Part shown: positions 8,733 through 18,174 of the stretch, one piece after another
Layout of the letters: each line of letters starts with the position of its first letter
How positions within the stretch are numbered: the first letter of the stretch is position 1
Assembly: GCF_013283835.1 (NCBI RefSeq)
Contig: NZ_CP054052.1
Location: 1,426,001-1,490,000 of the forward strand
DNA from: Poseidonibacter lekithochrous
GTDB taxonomy: Bacteria; Campylobacterota; Campylobacteria; Campylobacterales; Arcobacteraceae
Reading direction: 5' to 3'
DNA: 64,000 bases
Translations under genes and position numbers: made by a program
Notes under the pieces: generated by a model
Database searches by the model: none
What the model was told of the DNA's origin: nothing
The model's input: the letters and a program-made list of their open reading frames with translations, nothing else

Positions 8733-9601
8733 TCAAAAAACTCCAGACTACTGTCATCAGTACTTGTTTCTTTTGCTTTAAAAGAATTTTTAAGAAATTT
8801 TAATGAATTCTCCAAAGAATCCTCAACCACGTAAAGATCAGTAAAGTTACGTTTAATAAAATAATTATCTAAGAATATTGCTATATCTTCAATAATTCGA
8901 GATAGATAAGTAAAACTTTCAATATTATCAACAGAAGCCTTTTTTAAATCTACTTTATTAAGCATTGCAGCGAAATATTTCATAGAGTTTTTGATTTTTT
9001 TTGAATACATTAGATAGTTTTCAAAAATTTTATTTATTCTGTTTATTGACTGTTTTACTTTATGTATATTGCCTTCTGATATATCACCTTCATCTATTAT
9101 TTTAGATAAATGATGAAGCTCATCTCTAATGAAAATTATTTGAATTTCAAAAGAGTCAACATATGTATTACTTGTATCTTCTAATGTTTTTGTTTCATCA
9201 AAAGCTTTTTCTTGTAATAGTGAGTACATTTTATAACTTAGAAGTTCTTCATTTATACTCTTTGTAAAAGATGTATTTGAAAGATTTAACATTTCAAAGT
9301 GAACTTCTTCCTCTTCATTCTGACAGTATAAAACTTTTATATCTTCATACTTCAAAATTTCAAGAAGATATAAACAAATTTCTTCTTTATTCTCTTTGGA
9401 ATTAATGATTATTACATCAATATTGTTATTTAATATTGTTGTATTTAAATTACTTAGAGTATAAGGTGTAGATTCTTGAATTAAAATGTCATTAAACATA
9501 TTAAATAAACCATTTAAATGTTTAAGGTTATCTTCTCCAAATAGTAATAAATTTTTATTTTTCGCAATAAATTTTAAGTTTATTTTTTCTTGTTCAAACA
9601 T
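8729..9601 (-). CDS. Pseudo-receiver protein with helical domain and LEFF tail
   Basis: A 290-residue protein between cheR and cheB. The N-terminal 120 residues follow the receiver pattern (LLLFGEDN, then DVIIINSKE, then SFTKSIN), but the phospho-acceptor position is N67 rather than Asp, while the acidic E23/D24 and K114 remain. Residues 145-275 are helical and align with the C-terminal domain of the protein at 6678-7697, for example DIAIFLDNYF with DIKQYILDMF. The end is DDSSLEFFE. It cannot be phosphorylated in the normal way, so a structural or adaptor role in the array is likely. This is inference; no named family was recognised. Confidence 0.65.
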   Translation of the reverse strand: MFEQEKINLKFIAKNKNLLLFGEDNLKHLNGLFNMFNDILIQESTPYTLSNLNTTILNNNIDVIIINSKENKEEICLYLLEILKYEDIKVLYCQNEEEEVHFEMLNLSNTSFTKSINEELLSYKMYSLLQEKAFDETKTLEDTSNTYVDSFEIQIIFIRDELHHLSKIIDEGDISEGNIHKVKQSINRINKIFENYLMYSKKIKNSMKYFAAMLNKVDLKKASVDNIESFTYLSRIIEDIAIFLDNYFIKRNFTDLYVVEDSLENSLKFLKNSFKAKETSTDDSSLEFFE

Positions 9602-9603
9602 AA

Positions 9604-10389
9604 TTAAACCTTTTTATAAATAGAATCTTTTACATATTGTAATGTCTTGAATTCTTCACTATGAAAATAGTCAGTCATTCCAACTATTAAATAACCACCT
9701 TTTTTTAGGTTATGAAGAATGTTTTTAATTACCTTGTTTTTTGTTTCTTCTGTAAAATAGATTAAAACATTTCTTAAAAAAATAACATCAAATTTTCCTA
9801 GTTCATCATTTTTGATCATTAAGTTATTTTCTAAAAAATTAGTCTGAAACTGTAGTTTTCTATCTACTAACATTTTTCCTTCATATTGTTGTCTTCCTAT
9901 TAGACAATATTTTTCTTGATATTTCTTAGGAATCTTTTCTAATAGAGCTACTTGATATAATCCTAATCTTGCAATATCTAAAACATGAGTATTTATATCT
10001 GTTCCAACAACTTCCCAATTGAATAAATTAGAATCTAAAACCATTGATATAGAATAGGCTTCTGCTCCAAATGATGCTGCTGCACTCCAAACCCTTAAAC
10101 TTTTTGATTTTTTTGCAAGTTGTTCTAAAAAATCAAAATGAGCCGTTTCTCTAAAGAAATATGTTTCATTTGTACTTATTTGATTTAAAAATTGTGATTT
10201 TTCAAATTTTGATAATTGAACTATTTTTAAATAATGAGAAAAATCTTTTATTTGATAATAGTTCAATCTTTTAAATAATCTTGTTTGAACCATATCTTTT
10301 TTTGAATCATTTAAAGTAATTCCAATTTCATTAAAAACTAATTTTTTGATAATGGCAAATTCGCTGTTTTTTAGGGATATATTAAACAT
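9604..10389 (-). CDS. cheR: Chemotaxis protein methyltransferase
   Basis: A 261-residue CheR that methylates receptor glutamates using SAM. The N-terminal helical domain runs to about residue 75, then TNETYFFRE (73-81), the SAM loop RVWSAAASFGAEAYS (98-112), the acidic GTDIN strand end and FLRNVLIYF (206-214). The SAM loop differs from the usual ACSTGEEPYS by having alanines at two positions. No beta-subdomain insertion problem or C-terminal TPR is seen. It sits between the cheV and pseudo-receiver genes with gaps of only a few bases. Confidence 0.93.
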   Translation of the reverse strand: MFNISLKNSEFAIIKKLVFNEIGITLNDSKKDMVQTRLFKRLNYYQIKDFSHYLKIVQLSKFEKSQFLNQISTNETYFFRETAHFDFLEQLAKKSKSLRVWSAAASFGAEAYSISMVLDSNLFNWEVVGTDINTHVLDIARLGLYQVALLEKIPKKYQEKYCLIGRQQYEGKMLVDRKLQFQTNFLENNLMIKNDELGKFDVIFLRNVLIYFTEETKNKVIKNILHNLKKGGYLIVGMTDYFHSEEFKTLQYVKDSIYKKV

Positions 10390-10393
10390 AATT

Positions 10394-11332
10394 TTACTTT
10401 ATGTATTTTTTAATTGCCATACTTAATGACTGAATATCTACTTTACAAACAATTTCATTTGCACCTAGTGTCATTAACTCATTTCTCATAATGTCATTTG
10501 CCATATTAGTATGAACTAGAATATTTAACTCATCATATTTAGCTTCATTTCTAACTTTTTTTATTACTTCTTTTCCACCAATTATTGGCATTTCAACATC
10601 TGTTACAACTAAACCTATTTCTTCTTGTGTATATTTGTCTATCTCATTTAATAATTGTTCTCCATTACTTAAAATTTTGTAATTGAGATTTAATTCTAAA
10701 CATACTTTTTTTAGTAGATTTTGAATTAACTTACTATCATCAGCAAGAAGAACCATTTTTTGGTTATCTATGGATTTTATATTTTGTAAATCATTTAAAG
10801 AAGATTCATTTTGATCTTCAAAAGTATCAAAAAGTAGTTTGTCTGAATCAATAATAGTACATAAATGTTCACTATTATTAAGTGCAATTTTTGTAGTAAA
10901 CGTAGATTTTGAATTTCCACTTGTAGTTGATTGCATCATGTTTGGTTCAATTGTAGTAATATATTCAACATTTTTTACAAGTAAACCAAATTTTTCACCA
11001 CCATAATTTACAATAATTACAAATTCAGTATCATTTTCATTAAAGTCACCAACGCCTAACCAGCAATCAAAACTAACTAAACTTAGCATTTCTCCTCTTA
11101 CATCAGCTACTCCAACAATAAGATTGTCATCATAGTTTCTAACCATTGTAAGAGTTTTGAAAACTACAATCTCTTCAATTTTTGATACATTTTTAGCATA
11201 ATATTGTTCATCTTTCCCATGAAAAAGTAGATATTGATTTGCATCATTTGCATTTGTAGATACAAGTTTTACTATATCAATTTCTTCTTCATCTAGATAA
11301 TCATATTCACTTTCATAACTTGTAGCATCCAT
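10394..11332 (-). CDS. cheV: Chemotaxis coupling protein CheV (CheW domain plus receiver)
   Basis: A 312-residue CheV. Residues 28-180 form a CheW-like coupling domain (VGVADVRGEMLSLVSF, GLLVKNVEYI), and residues 190-312 a receiver with DD in LLADDSK, acceptor Asp in VVTDVEMP and Lys in IVCKVD. CheV couples receptors to CheA and is thought to tune signalling through phosphorylation. An acidic N-terminal leader of about 25 residues is unusual. It starts after AAAGGA, two bases past the cheW stop. Confidence 0.9.
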   Translation of the reverse strand: MDATSYESEYDYLDEEEIDIVKLVSTNANDANQYLLFHGKDEQYYAKNVSKIEEIVVFKTLTMVRNYDDNLIVGVADVRGEMLSLVSFDCWLGVGDFNENDTEFVIIVNYGGEKFGLLVKNVEYITTIEPNMMQSTTSGNSKSTFTTKIALNNSEHLCTIIDSDKLLFDTFEDQNESSLNDLQNIKSIDNQKMVLLADDSKLIQNLLKKVCLELNLNYKILSNGEQLLNEIDKYTQEEIGLVVTDVEMPIIGGKEVIKKVRNEAKYDELNILVHTNMANDIMRNELMTLGANEIVCKVDIQSLSMAIKKYIK

Positions 11333-11334
11333 AA

Positions 11335-11826
11335 CTAATCCTTTATAGCAGATAGTTCTGAGATTTTTAAAACCTCTTCATGATTAATAATACAAACTTC
11401 TTTATCATTATATTTAGCAATATTTTTTATAAATTTTGTATCAATTTTAGTTCCAAATAAAGGTGTATCACAAAGACTGTTTTCATCTAATCCATCTACT
11501 TCATAAATTTCATCAATCATTATTGCAATATCATGAACTTTGCTATTTTGATTTACTTGTACAATTGCAAAAGAAGTACGATCTAGAACTTGTGTCTCTT
11601 GTACTTCAAACCTATCTAATAAATCAATTACTGCAACTATATTTCCTCTAATATTTGTAACACCTTTTACATAGGAGTTAAGTTTTGGTACCTTTGTAAT
11701 ATCTTGATATTCAACAATTTCTCTAACTATTAATACAGGTAAAGCATATAAATCATTGTTACTTAGAAACAAAAAATACTGTTCCCCTGTATTATTAATA
11801 AGTTCTTCTTCTTGTTCATCATACAT
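11335..11826 (-). CDS. cheW: Chemotaxis coupling protein CheW
   Basis: A 163-residue single CheW domain linking receptors to CheA. The first beta strands are YFLFLSNNDLYALPV; the conserved core is KGVTNIRGNIVAVIDLLDRF (about 64-83), followed by IAIMIDEIYEV. It follows the receptor gene by 12 bases and precedes cheV, with AGGA at correct spacing, so it is part of the same operon and is probably the coupler for that receptor. Confidence 0.93.
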   Translation of the reverse strand: MYDEQEEELINNTGEQYFLFLSNNDLYALPVLIVREIVEYQDITKVPKLNSYVKGVTNIRGNIVAVIDLLDRFEVQETQVLDRTSFAIVQVNQNSKVHDIAIMIDEIYEVDGLDENSLCDTPLFGTKIDTKFIKNIAKYNDKEVCIINHEEVLKISELSAIKD

Positions 11827-11838
11827 GATTAAGTCCTA

Positions 11839-13644
11839 TTACAATCTACTAAACTCTCTTAAATCCATTGTTTCTTCTAATTGTGAATCCAATGAGTTTG
11901 GAGTTAAAATAGCATTGTTATTAATATTTGAAGTTTTGAAGAACTCCATTAGTTTTACTAATCCATTTGATTGTCCATCAAGCTCTTCTGCTGCACTTGA
12001 TAACTCTTGTGCACTTGTAGAATTACTTTGTGTTACACCATCTAATTGAACCATTGCATGGCTAATTTGTTCGATCCCTTTACTTTGTTCATTACTAGCA
12101 TTTGAAATACTTTGGATTAAATGTGCAGTTCTCTCAATTTTTGGAACTAGTGAGTTAATAAGTTCACCAGCTTCTTCACTTACTTTAACACTACTTTTTG
12201 TAATACTACTAATCTCTTTTGCTGCTACTTGAGACCTTTTAGCTAGTTTTCGCACCTCTGCTGCTACTACTGCAAAACCTTTTCCATGCTCTCCAGCTCT
12301 TGCTGCTTCAATAGCTGCATTTAATGCAAGAAGATTTGTTTGATATACAATATCCTCAATAATTATAATTCTATCTGCAATAATTTGCATAGATTCAACT
12401 GTCTGAGATACAGCCTCTCCACCTTTTTTCGCCATTTGTGAAGCTTCTGTTGCAATACCATTTGTTTCATTAGCATTTTTTGTATTCTCATCAATTGCAC
12501 CATTTAGTTGCTCAACGGCTGCTGTTGTTTGTCCAAGTGAGCTTTCTTGTTGCTCAGCTCCTAAAGATAGAGTTTGTGAAGTTTTATTTACTTCACTTGA
12601 GGCAACTCCCATTTCAGAAGCATTAGTTCTAATTTTTTCTACCATTTGTGTTAAGTTATCAACAAACTCATTTATATTTAGTTTGATAGCATTAAAGTCA
12701 CCAGGTAGTTCTATCTCAATTTTTGCAAGTAAATTACCATTACTCATTTTTCCTAGAATCTCTTTGATTTCTGTAATAATATTTCCTAAAATATAAACCA
12801 GTTCATTAATTGAATTTTTACTAATTTCAAAAGTACCTTTATAGTTTTTTACAATTTGAGCATCAAAATCTCCATCTTTGATTTTTAATAAACTCTCATT
12901 AATATCATTTAAAGTCATTTGTACATTATTGGCAAATGTATTGATACTATCTTTTGTATATTTGAATTGACCTGTATATTCATTCTCAATTCTTTGTGAA
13001 AAATCACCTTCTTGCATCATTGAAAGATTACTATTAACATCACTTATAAATAATTCAATATTATCTATAATTTTGTTAGTAGCAGTATGTATTTTAATAA
13101 AATCATTTTGATACTTACTAGTATCAACTCTAAGACCAAGCTCACCTGCATCAATTGCTTCATCAATCATTTCTGTATCAATAACTAGTTCCATTAGGCT
13201 TTCACCTAAGTTATTTACAATTTGTTTGAAATAACCTAAACTTCCAAGGTACTCGCTAGTAATTCTTGCGCTCATATCACCATTTGCTAGTTTTTCAACT
13301 GTCTCTCCTAAATCTCTAAATGCACTTACTGTTAGATCAACTGTATAGTTATTATTTTCCATTAACACTGCATATGAACCACTTAGACTTAAAGTATCAA
13401 TTCTCTCATCAACTTCACCTTGTGATACTTGATCTACTAAAGTTGTTGAGCTTTGTAGTGAATAAGATAATTGTGATTTAATCTCATTTATATAGTTACA
13501 AATATTATTTAAACTTTCATCTTCACATTCAAGCTCTTGAAAATCAAATTCACCTTGAGATAAACTTTTTAATGATTCTTCAATAAGTGTTAAATTCTCA
13601 TTCCCAGCAATTCGCTGTTCTCTTGTTTTTCTTATCTTTTCCAT
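11839..13644 (-). CDS. Soluble chemoreceptor with seven tandem HAMP-like repeats
   Basis: A 601-residue methyl-accepting chemotaxis protein with no transmembrane segment and no separate sensor domain. From about residue 25 to 330 it is a chain of HAMP-like units whose conserved glycine (as in QGEF, QGEV, NGDM, AGEL, EGDF, DGDF, NGNL) occurs at 31, 76, 122, 167, 213, 258 and 303, a spacing of 45 or 46. The signalling hairpin tip reads [21 protein letters not shown]. It must be cytoplasmic. Input may come through the neighbouring Aer-like PAS protein or STAS protein. No CheR-tethering pentapeptide is seen at the C-terminus. Confidence 0.88.
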   Translation of the reverse strand: MEKIRKTREQRIAGNENLTLIEESLKSLSQGEFDFQELECEDESLNNICNYINEIKSQLSYSLQSSTTLVDQVSQGEVDERIDTLSLSGSYAVLMENNNYTVDLTVSAFRDLGETVEKLANGDMSARITSEYLGSLGYFKQIVNNLGESLMELVIDTEMIDEAIDAGELGLRVDTSKYQNDFIKIHTATNKIIDNIELFISDVNSNLSMMQEGDFSQRIENEYTGQFKYTKDSINTFANNVQMTLNDINESLLKIKDGDFDAQIVKNYKGTFEISKNSINELVYILGNIITEIKEILGKMSNGNLLAKIEIELPGDFNAIKLNINEFVDNLTQMVEKIRTNASEMGVASSEVNKTSQTLSLGAEQQESSLGQTTAAVEQLNGAIDENTKNANETNGIATEASQMAKKGGEAVSQTVESMQIIADRIIIIEDIVYQTNLLALNAAIEAARAGEHGKGFAVVAAEVRKLAKRSQVAAKEISSITKSSVKVSEEAGELINSLVPKIERTAHLIQSISNASNEQSKGIEQISHAMVQLDGVTQSNSTSAQELSSAAEELDGQSNGLVKLMEFFKTSNINNNAILTPNSLDSQLEETMDLREFSRL

Positions 13645-13653
13645 GATAGACTC

Positions 13654-14529
13654 CTAATATTTATCTCTGATGATTGTTAGATTATTAAACATATTATTTA
13701 TGTCACAACTCAAATCTTCTGCCATATTTTTAAAAGAACTCATATTTTCATTTTCTTTTGCTTTTTGTATATATTTATCAACACTTGCATGAAATTTAGA
13801 ATGATTTTGAACTAGCTGAATCCATGCTTCATCGCTTGTGAAACTTTCATTCTTCATATTTTCAAAGATTTCTCTGAATTTATATACACTATGTTTTTTA
13901 TCCTCTAACTCCTGAATCTGTCCATTTTTAATACAACTATTTAGATACTCTTTAAATATTAAATGTGTATTTCTCTCTTTGTTATAATCAATATTTCGTA
14001 TAGCAATATTTTCAACACTTTTTTCTAATGATAATCTATCAATAAATTGATCATAAGTTAAGTTTCTTTCTTTCAAATAAGCTTGAACAAATTGTAATGA
14101 TTCATCTACTGAATGAGTTTTTTCATACTCTAATAAAGTGTTATAAAGCTTTGTTATATAATCTTTTGCAAAACTATTTAATGGTTTTCTATATGAAGTT
14201 ATTTTTACAACTTCCCCATTAACAATAATAGGTTTTACATAGGCTTTAACCCAATAATAATCCCCATTTCTTGCAATATTTTTAACAAAAGCATAAATAA
14301 CTTCGCCATTTAGAACCCTGTTCCAAAGGAGTTTGAATATAGCTTTAGGCATTTGTGGATGTCTAATCATATTATGAGGCTGACCAATTACTTCTGATCT
14401 TTTGTACCCAGCAATGTCACAAAAAATATCATTTGCATAAATGATTGTTCCTTTTTTATCTGTAGTACTTACAATCATATCTTTTTCAGTAATTTCGATT
14501 TCATTACCTGTATTAATTTCTAAGTTCAT
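13654..14529 (-). CDS. Aer-like PAS domain protein
   Basis: A 291-residue protein whose first 125 residues are a PAS domain of the Aer/CetB type: DIFCDIAGYKRSEVIG, then NMIRHPQMPKAIFKLLW, then NGDYYWVKAYVKPI. In Aer and CetB such domains bind FAD and report redox or energy state; whether FAD is bound here is not shown. Residues 130-291 are helical, with no recognised domain and no transmembrane helix. It lies between cheA and the soluble receptor with strong AAGGAG. A plausible role is redox input to the receptor, in the way CetB works with CetA, but that is inference from order. Confidence 0.8.
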   Translation of the reverse strand: MNLEINTGNEIEITEKDMIVSTTDKKGTIIYANDIFCDIAGYKRSEVIGQPHNMIRHPQMPKAIFKLLWNRVLNGEVIYAFVKNIARNGDYYWVKAYVKPIIVNGEVVKITSYRKPLNSFAKDYITKLYNTLLEYEKTHSVDESLQFVQAYLKERNLTYDQFIDRLSLEKSVENIAIRNIDYNKERNTHLIFKEYLNSCIKNGQIQELEDKKHSVYKFREIFENMKNESFTSDEAWIQLVQNHSKFHASVDKYIQKAKENENMSSFKNMAEDLSCDINNMFNNLTIIRDKY

Positions 14530-14530
14530 A

Positions 14531-16636
14531 TCATTCTCCTTGTTTGATTCGATATTCTAATAATCTTGGAATATCAAAAATTAATGCTACATCACCTGTA
14601 CCAAGAATCGATCCTCCACTAATCCCTGGCACGTTTTCAAATATCTCACCAAGGGGTTTAATTACAGTTTGTTGTCCACCAAATAATTCATCAACTTGAA
14701 GACCAACTTTGTAATTACCATATTTAACTATCACAACATTTTTTCGTATTTCCTTTATGACTTTTTCATTATAAAAGGAGCGGATATCTAAAAGAGGTAA
14801 GACTTCACCTCTTACATTAATAGTGCTAGAACCTTCTATGCTAGTTTGACATTCAGGAGTTAATTCCATACATTCACTTATTAAATCTAAGGGAATAATA
14901 TATTTTGTTTCACCTGCTTGAACTAAGAAACCATCAATAATTGCGAGTGTTAAAGGTAAACGTATTGTAATTTTACTCCCTTTATTCTCACTACTATCAA
15001 CATCAATTACACCTCTTAACTCTTCAATATTTCTTTTTACAACATCCATTCCTACGCCACGACCAGAAATATCTGATACTTCTGATGCTGTTGATAATCC
15101 AGCTTCAAATATTAATTTATATATTTGTTTATCACTTAATTTATGATTTTTATCAACAACTCCATTTTCGATGGCTTTTTGTAAAACAATATTTTTATTT
15201 ATACCTGCTCCATCATCTTGAATTTCGATAATAATACTTCCTGAATCAGGATATGCTCGTAAATATACTGTTCCTTTTGCTTTTTTACCTTTTTGTTCTC
15301 TAACCTCAGGCATTTCAACACCATGATCGATTGAGTTTCTAAGCATATGAACTAGTGGATCACTTAGTTTTTCAACTACACTTTTATCAAGTTCTGTATC
15401 CCCACCTTCAATAATAAAATCAATATCTTTACCTAATTTTTTGGCTGTATCATTTACAATTCTTTTAAACTTTACAAAGGAATCTTTTACTTGAACCATT
15501 CTAATATTCATTACAGCTTCTCTTATTTCTTCAAGTAATAATGAAATGCCTTCTGATACTTCTTCTAAATCCTCGTCAGCATTTTGTTCTGCAATTTGCA
15601 TAAGTTTTGCATTTTGAATTACCATTTCACCCATTTTATTAATTAATAAATCAACCTTTGAAGAATCAACTCTTAATGAAAAAGACTTATTAGTAATTTC
15701 AGGATTTGCTTTTGATTCTTCTTTAATTGTTTCATTGTTAATTGTTACTTGAGTACTAGGAGTTTTCACTTCAATAATTTCTTGTTTTATCTCTTCTTGA
15801 ATAGCAGGTGTTTGTTTTATTTCAAATGATTCTTCATTATATGAGCAGTTTTCGATTAATACTTCTTTTAAATTTTCATTTTCTCTATGTGTAAGAAGTG
15901 TCAATAAAGAATCAATATCATTGTGTTTAAATACAAATAAATCTACATCATCTTCAACAAATTCAAATATTTCTAAGATGTCATCCTTAGAACAATCTGA
16001 TTCAAAATCAAATTCAAAACCAATATATGTTTTAAAACAATTAATATTTTCTAAATTTGGAATAGAAGATGTAATTGGTATATTAATTAATATTTCACCC
16101 ATTTTGTTAAAGAATCTAAAAATTGAAATAATGTCCATTCCCGAATTAAAAAAGTCTTCATCAAATCTAAGTGAGATATGCCATAATAATTCATCTTCAT
16201 TACTTACAGCTTTTTCTTCAACTTCTATTATTTGATTATCAATAGTAATTGGTTCATTTAAAAATGATGATAATTCAATTTGTAGATTCTGTGTTTGACT
16301 TGTTAATTCCTCTGAAAAATCTTGATTATTTACACAACATTCCACCATATTTTGAGTATTGTCTTTTACATTCATAAATAAAGAAGATAATGTTGCATCT
16401 AATTTTGTATTACCGCATCTTACATCATCTAATAAATTCTCAGCAATATGAGTAAAGCTAACAATGTTATCAAATTCAAACATTCCAGCAGTACCCTTAA
16501 TTGTATGCATTGCACGAAATATTTCCCCGATTTTTTCAATATCATCAGTTCCATCTTTTGCATCTAATAATGCATTTTCCATTAGTTGTAATTGTTCAGT
16601 TGCATCTTCATAAAAAAGTGTTAGTTCTTCTTCCAT
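14531..16636 (-). CDS. cheA: Chemotaxis histidine kinase CheA (no receiver domain)
   Basis: A 701-residue CheA. HPt domain with H44 in AMHTIKGTAG; a middle domain around residues 150-245 (WHISLRFDEDFF) of the kind found in several non-enteric CheA proteins; dimerisation helices about 335-390; kinase domain with HMLRNSIDHGVE, DDGAGIN and GRGVGMDVV; and a C-terminal CheW-like domain ending near 700. No receiver follows, whereas the main CheA of Campylobacterota is usually a CheA-receiver fusion. This marks a separate chemosensory system. The start is one base from the STAS gene stop, after AGGAG. Confidence 0.95.
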   Translation of the reverse strand: MEEELTLFYEDATEQLQLMENALLDAKDGTDDIEKIGEIFRAMHTIKGTAGMFEFDNIVSFTHIAENLLDDVRCGNTKLDATLSSLFMNVKDNTQNMVECCVNNQDFSEELTSQTQNLQIELSSFLNEPITIDNQIIEVEEKAVSNEDELLWHISLRFDEDFFNSGMDIISIFRFFNKMGEILINIPITSSIPNLENINCFKTYIGFEFDFESDCSKDDILEIFEFVEDDVDLFVFKHNDIDSLLTLLTHRENENLKEVLIENCSYNEESFEIKQTPAIQEEIKQEIIEVKTPSTQVTINNETIKEESKANPEITNKSFSLRVDSSKVDLLINKMGEMVIQNAKLMQIAEQNADEDLEEVSEGISLLLEEIREAVMNIRMVQVKDSFVKFKRIVNDTAKKLGKDIDFIIEGGDTELDKSVVEKLSDPLVHMLRNSIDHGVEMPEVREQKGKKAKGTVYLRAYPDSGSIIIEIQDDGAGINKNIVLQKAIENGVVDKNHKLSDKQIYKLIFEAGLSTASEVSDISGRGVGMDVVKRNIEELRGVIDVDSSENKGSKITIRLPLTLAIIDGFLVQAGETKYIIPLDLISECMELTPECQTSIEGSSTINVRGEVLPLLDIRSFYNEKVIKEIRKNVVIVKYGNYKVGLQVDELFGGQQTVIKPLGEIFENVPGISGGSILGTGDVALIFDIPRLLEYRIKQGE

Positions 16637-16637
16637 T

Positions 16638-16895
16638 TTATACTCCTAAAACGTAAGCGATTCCTGTTATCTCAAAAGAAGATAATACTTCTTGTTTGAG
16701 ATTTTTAATTTCAAATTCTTTTTTTGATTCTTCACAACTTTTTTTTAAAGCAATTAAAAGTTGCATTGCACTCATATCAATTTTTGTTATATTCTCAAGG
16801 TCAAGTACAACTTTGTCTTGTTCTAAAAGTTTTGAAAAATCTTTTTTAATTTCTTCTACTTCATATATTGTGAAGTTATTATTTTCAAGTTTCAT
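16638..16895 (-). CDS. STAS domain protein
   Basis: An 85-residue single STAS (anti-sigma antagonist-like) domain. It shows the conserved block VVLDLENITKIDMSAMQLLIALKKSCE, in which the DMSAMQ serine is at the position phosphorylated in SpoIIAA proteins, and ends in the usual FEITGIAYVLG helix-strand. STAS genes accompany several non-enteric chemosensory operons, between cheY and cheA as here. Its partner is unknown; it may hold or release another operon product in response to nucleotide or kinase state. Confidence 0.85.
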   Translation of the reverse strand: MKLENNNFTIYEVEEIKKDFSKLLEQDKVVLDLENITKIDMSAMQLLIALKKSCEESKKEFEIKNLKQEVLSSFEITGIAYVLGV

Positions 16896-16898
16896 GTT

Positions 16899-17264
16899 TT
16901 ATCCTAGAAGCTTTTCAAGGGCAATAAGAAATTTAGCTTTATTAAAAGGTTTTACTAACCAAGCTTTAACACCTAATGCTTTTCCTTTTGCTTTTAAGTC
17001 ATCTTTAGATTCAGTTGTCAACATAACAATAGGTAAAAATTTGTATGCAGGATCTTTTTTGATTTCTGCAACCATTTCTAGTCCACCCATATTAGGCATA
17101 TTTACATCACTAAATACAATATCAATTTCATGTTGTTTGATTTTTTCTAAGCCTTCACTACCATCAGTTGCTAAAACTACGTTATAACCTGCTTCGATTG
17201 CAGCTTTTGAAGAGACACTTCTAATTAAACTAGCATCATCTACTAATAAAATTGTTTTTGCCAT
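16899..17264 (-). CDS. cheY: Chemotaxis response regulator CheY
   Basis: A 121-residue single receiver. All catalytic positions are present: D9-D10, phospho-acceptor D53 (FSDVNMP), T83/T84 and K105 (VKPF). As first gene of the chemosensory operon it is the likely phosphorylation output of this CheA, either to a flagellar motor or to another target. AAAGGA precedes the ATG. The upstream region contains the sequence TTTTGCCACA, also found in front of the kinase-like gene at 18217. Confidence 0.9.
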   Translation of the reverse strand: MAKTILLVDDASLIRSVSSKAAIEAGYNVVLATDGSEGLEKIKQHEIDIVFSDVNMPNMGGLEMVAEIKKDPAYKFLPIVMLTTESKDDLKAKGKALGVKAWLVKPFNKAKFLIALEKLLG

Positions 17265-17320
17265 GATAAATCCTTTTTTTAAAAAATAAAATAGCTTATT
17301 TTGAAATGTTAAATGAATTA

Positions 17321-17330
17321 TGTGGCAAAA
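17321..17330 (-). promoter_or_regulatory. Shared 10-mer TTTTGCCACA upstream of cheY
   Basis: On the minus strand this 10-base word lies 57-66 bases before the cheY start. An identical word stands at 18175-18184 on the plus strand between the divergent OmpR-type regulator gene and the kinase-like gene. Flanking AATT context is partly shared. A binding site for the regulator encoded between them is possible but unproven. Confidence 0.3.
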
Positions 17331-17378
17331 TTGTGTTTATTAAAATTATTATTTTGAGAGTTTTTTCCAGAAGAGAAA

Positions 17379-18083
17379 TTATGCGATTATTAGTTTATAT
17401 CCTTGTCCTGATATATTTCTAATAAAATCAGTAGAGATCTTCTTTCTTAAGTTTTTAACGACAGTTCGAAGTGCCATACTCGTCATTACTTCATCGAATT
17501 GCATCCAAACGTGTTGTTCTATTTCTGAGTATGTTACAACCCTGTTTTGATTTGCAAGTAATAAATCAATAAGGTTTTTTTCTTTTCTGTTTAATTTTAT
17601 TTTTTTGTCATCTAAAGATAGAATTTCTGAATTAGTTTTATCATATTTAAGAGAATGTGTTATTTTTACATATATATTAGAGTTTATATTTAAAATCTCA
17701 ACAGCATTAAAAAGTACTTCTTTTAATTGTCTAATATTAATAGGCTTTACTATATATGATTGAATATTTAAGTTTGCAGCAGGTAATAAATAATCAACAT
17801 CTGCATGTGCTGTAAGTAAGATTATTGGAATTTGTATATTTTCATTTCTAACTTTTCTTATAAATTCTATTCCATTTAAATTTGGCATTGCAATATCTGA
17901 AATAATTATCTGTGGAGTTTTTTCATAGTAGTACTCTAATGCTTCTGAGCCACTTGTTGCTACTGTTATATTATCTGAAACTTCTAAAAGAATTTTTGTC
18001 ATTTCTTCTCGAGTATCATAATCATCTTCTACATATAATATGGAGATATTTTTAAGTAATATAGCTAATTCTTTCATTTGCAT
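17379..18083 (-). CDS. OmpR-type response regulator
   Basis: A 234-residue regulator with an N-terminal receiver (ISILYVEDD, acceptor Asp in IIISDIAMP, VKP lysine in SYIVKPINI) and a C-terminal winged helix with IDLLLANQNRVVTYSEIEQHVW and ALRTVVKNLRKKIS, the OmpR/PhoB DNA-binding fold. The frame is open upstream, but AAAGGT stands just before the ATG at 18083, and the added N-terminus would be hydrophobic and atypical, so the shorter form is chosen. It is divergent from the kinase-like gene and lies directly upstream of the chemosensory operon on the same strand. Confidence 0.88.
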   Translation of the reverse strand: MQMKELAILLKNISILYVEDDYDTREEMTKILLEVSDNITVATSGSEALEYYYEKTPQIIISDIAMPNLNGIEFIRKVRNENIQIPIILLTAHADVDYLLPAANLNIQSYIVKPINIRQLKEVLFNAVEILNINSNIYVKITHSLKYDKTNSEILSLDDKKIKLNRKEKNLIDLLLANQNRVVTYSEIEQHVWMQFDEVMTSMALRTVVKNLRKKISTDFIRNISGQGYKLIIA

Positions 18084-18174
18084 AATAACTACCTTTATAA
18101 ATAAATAACTTAATAATAACAAATAATTATAGAAAATAATATTAATAATCGTATAAATTTCAAAAGTGTCTTCT

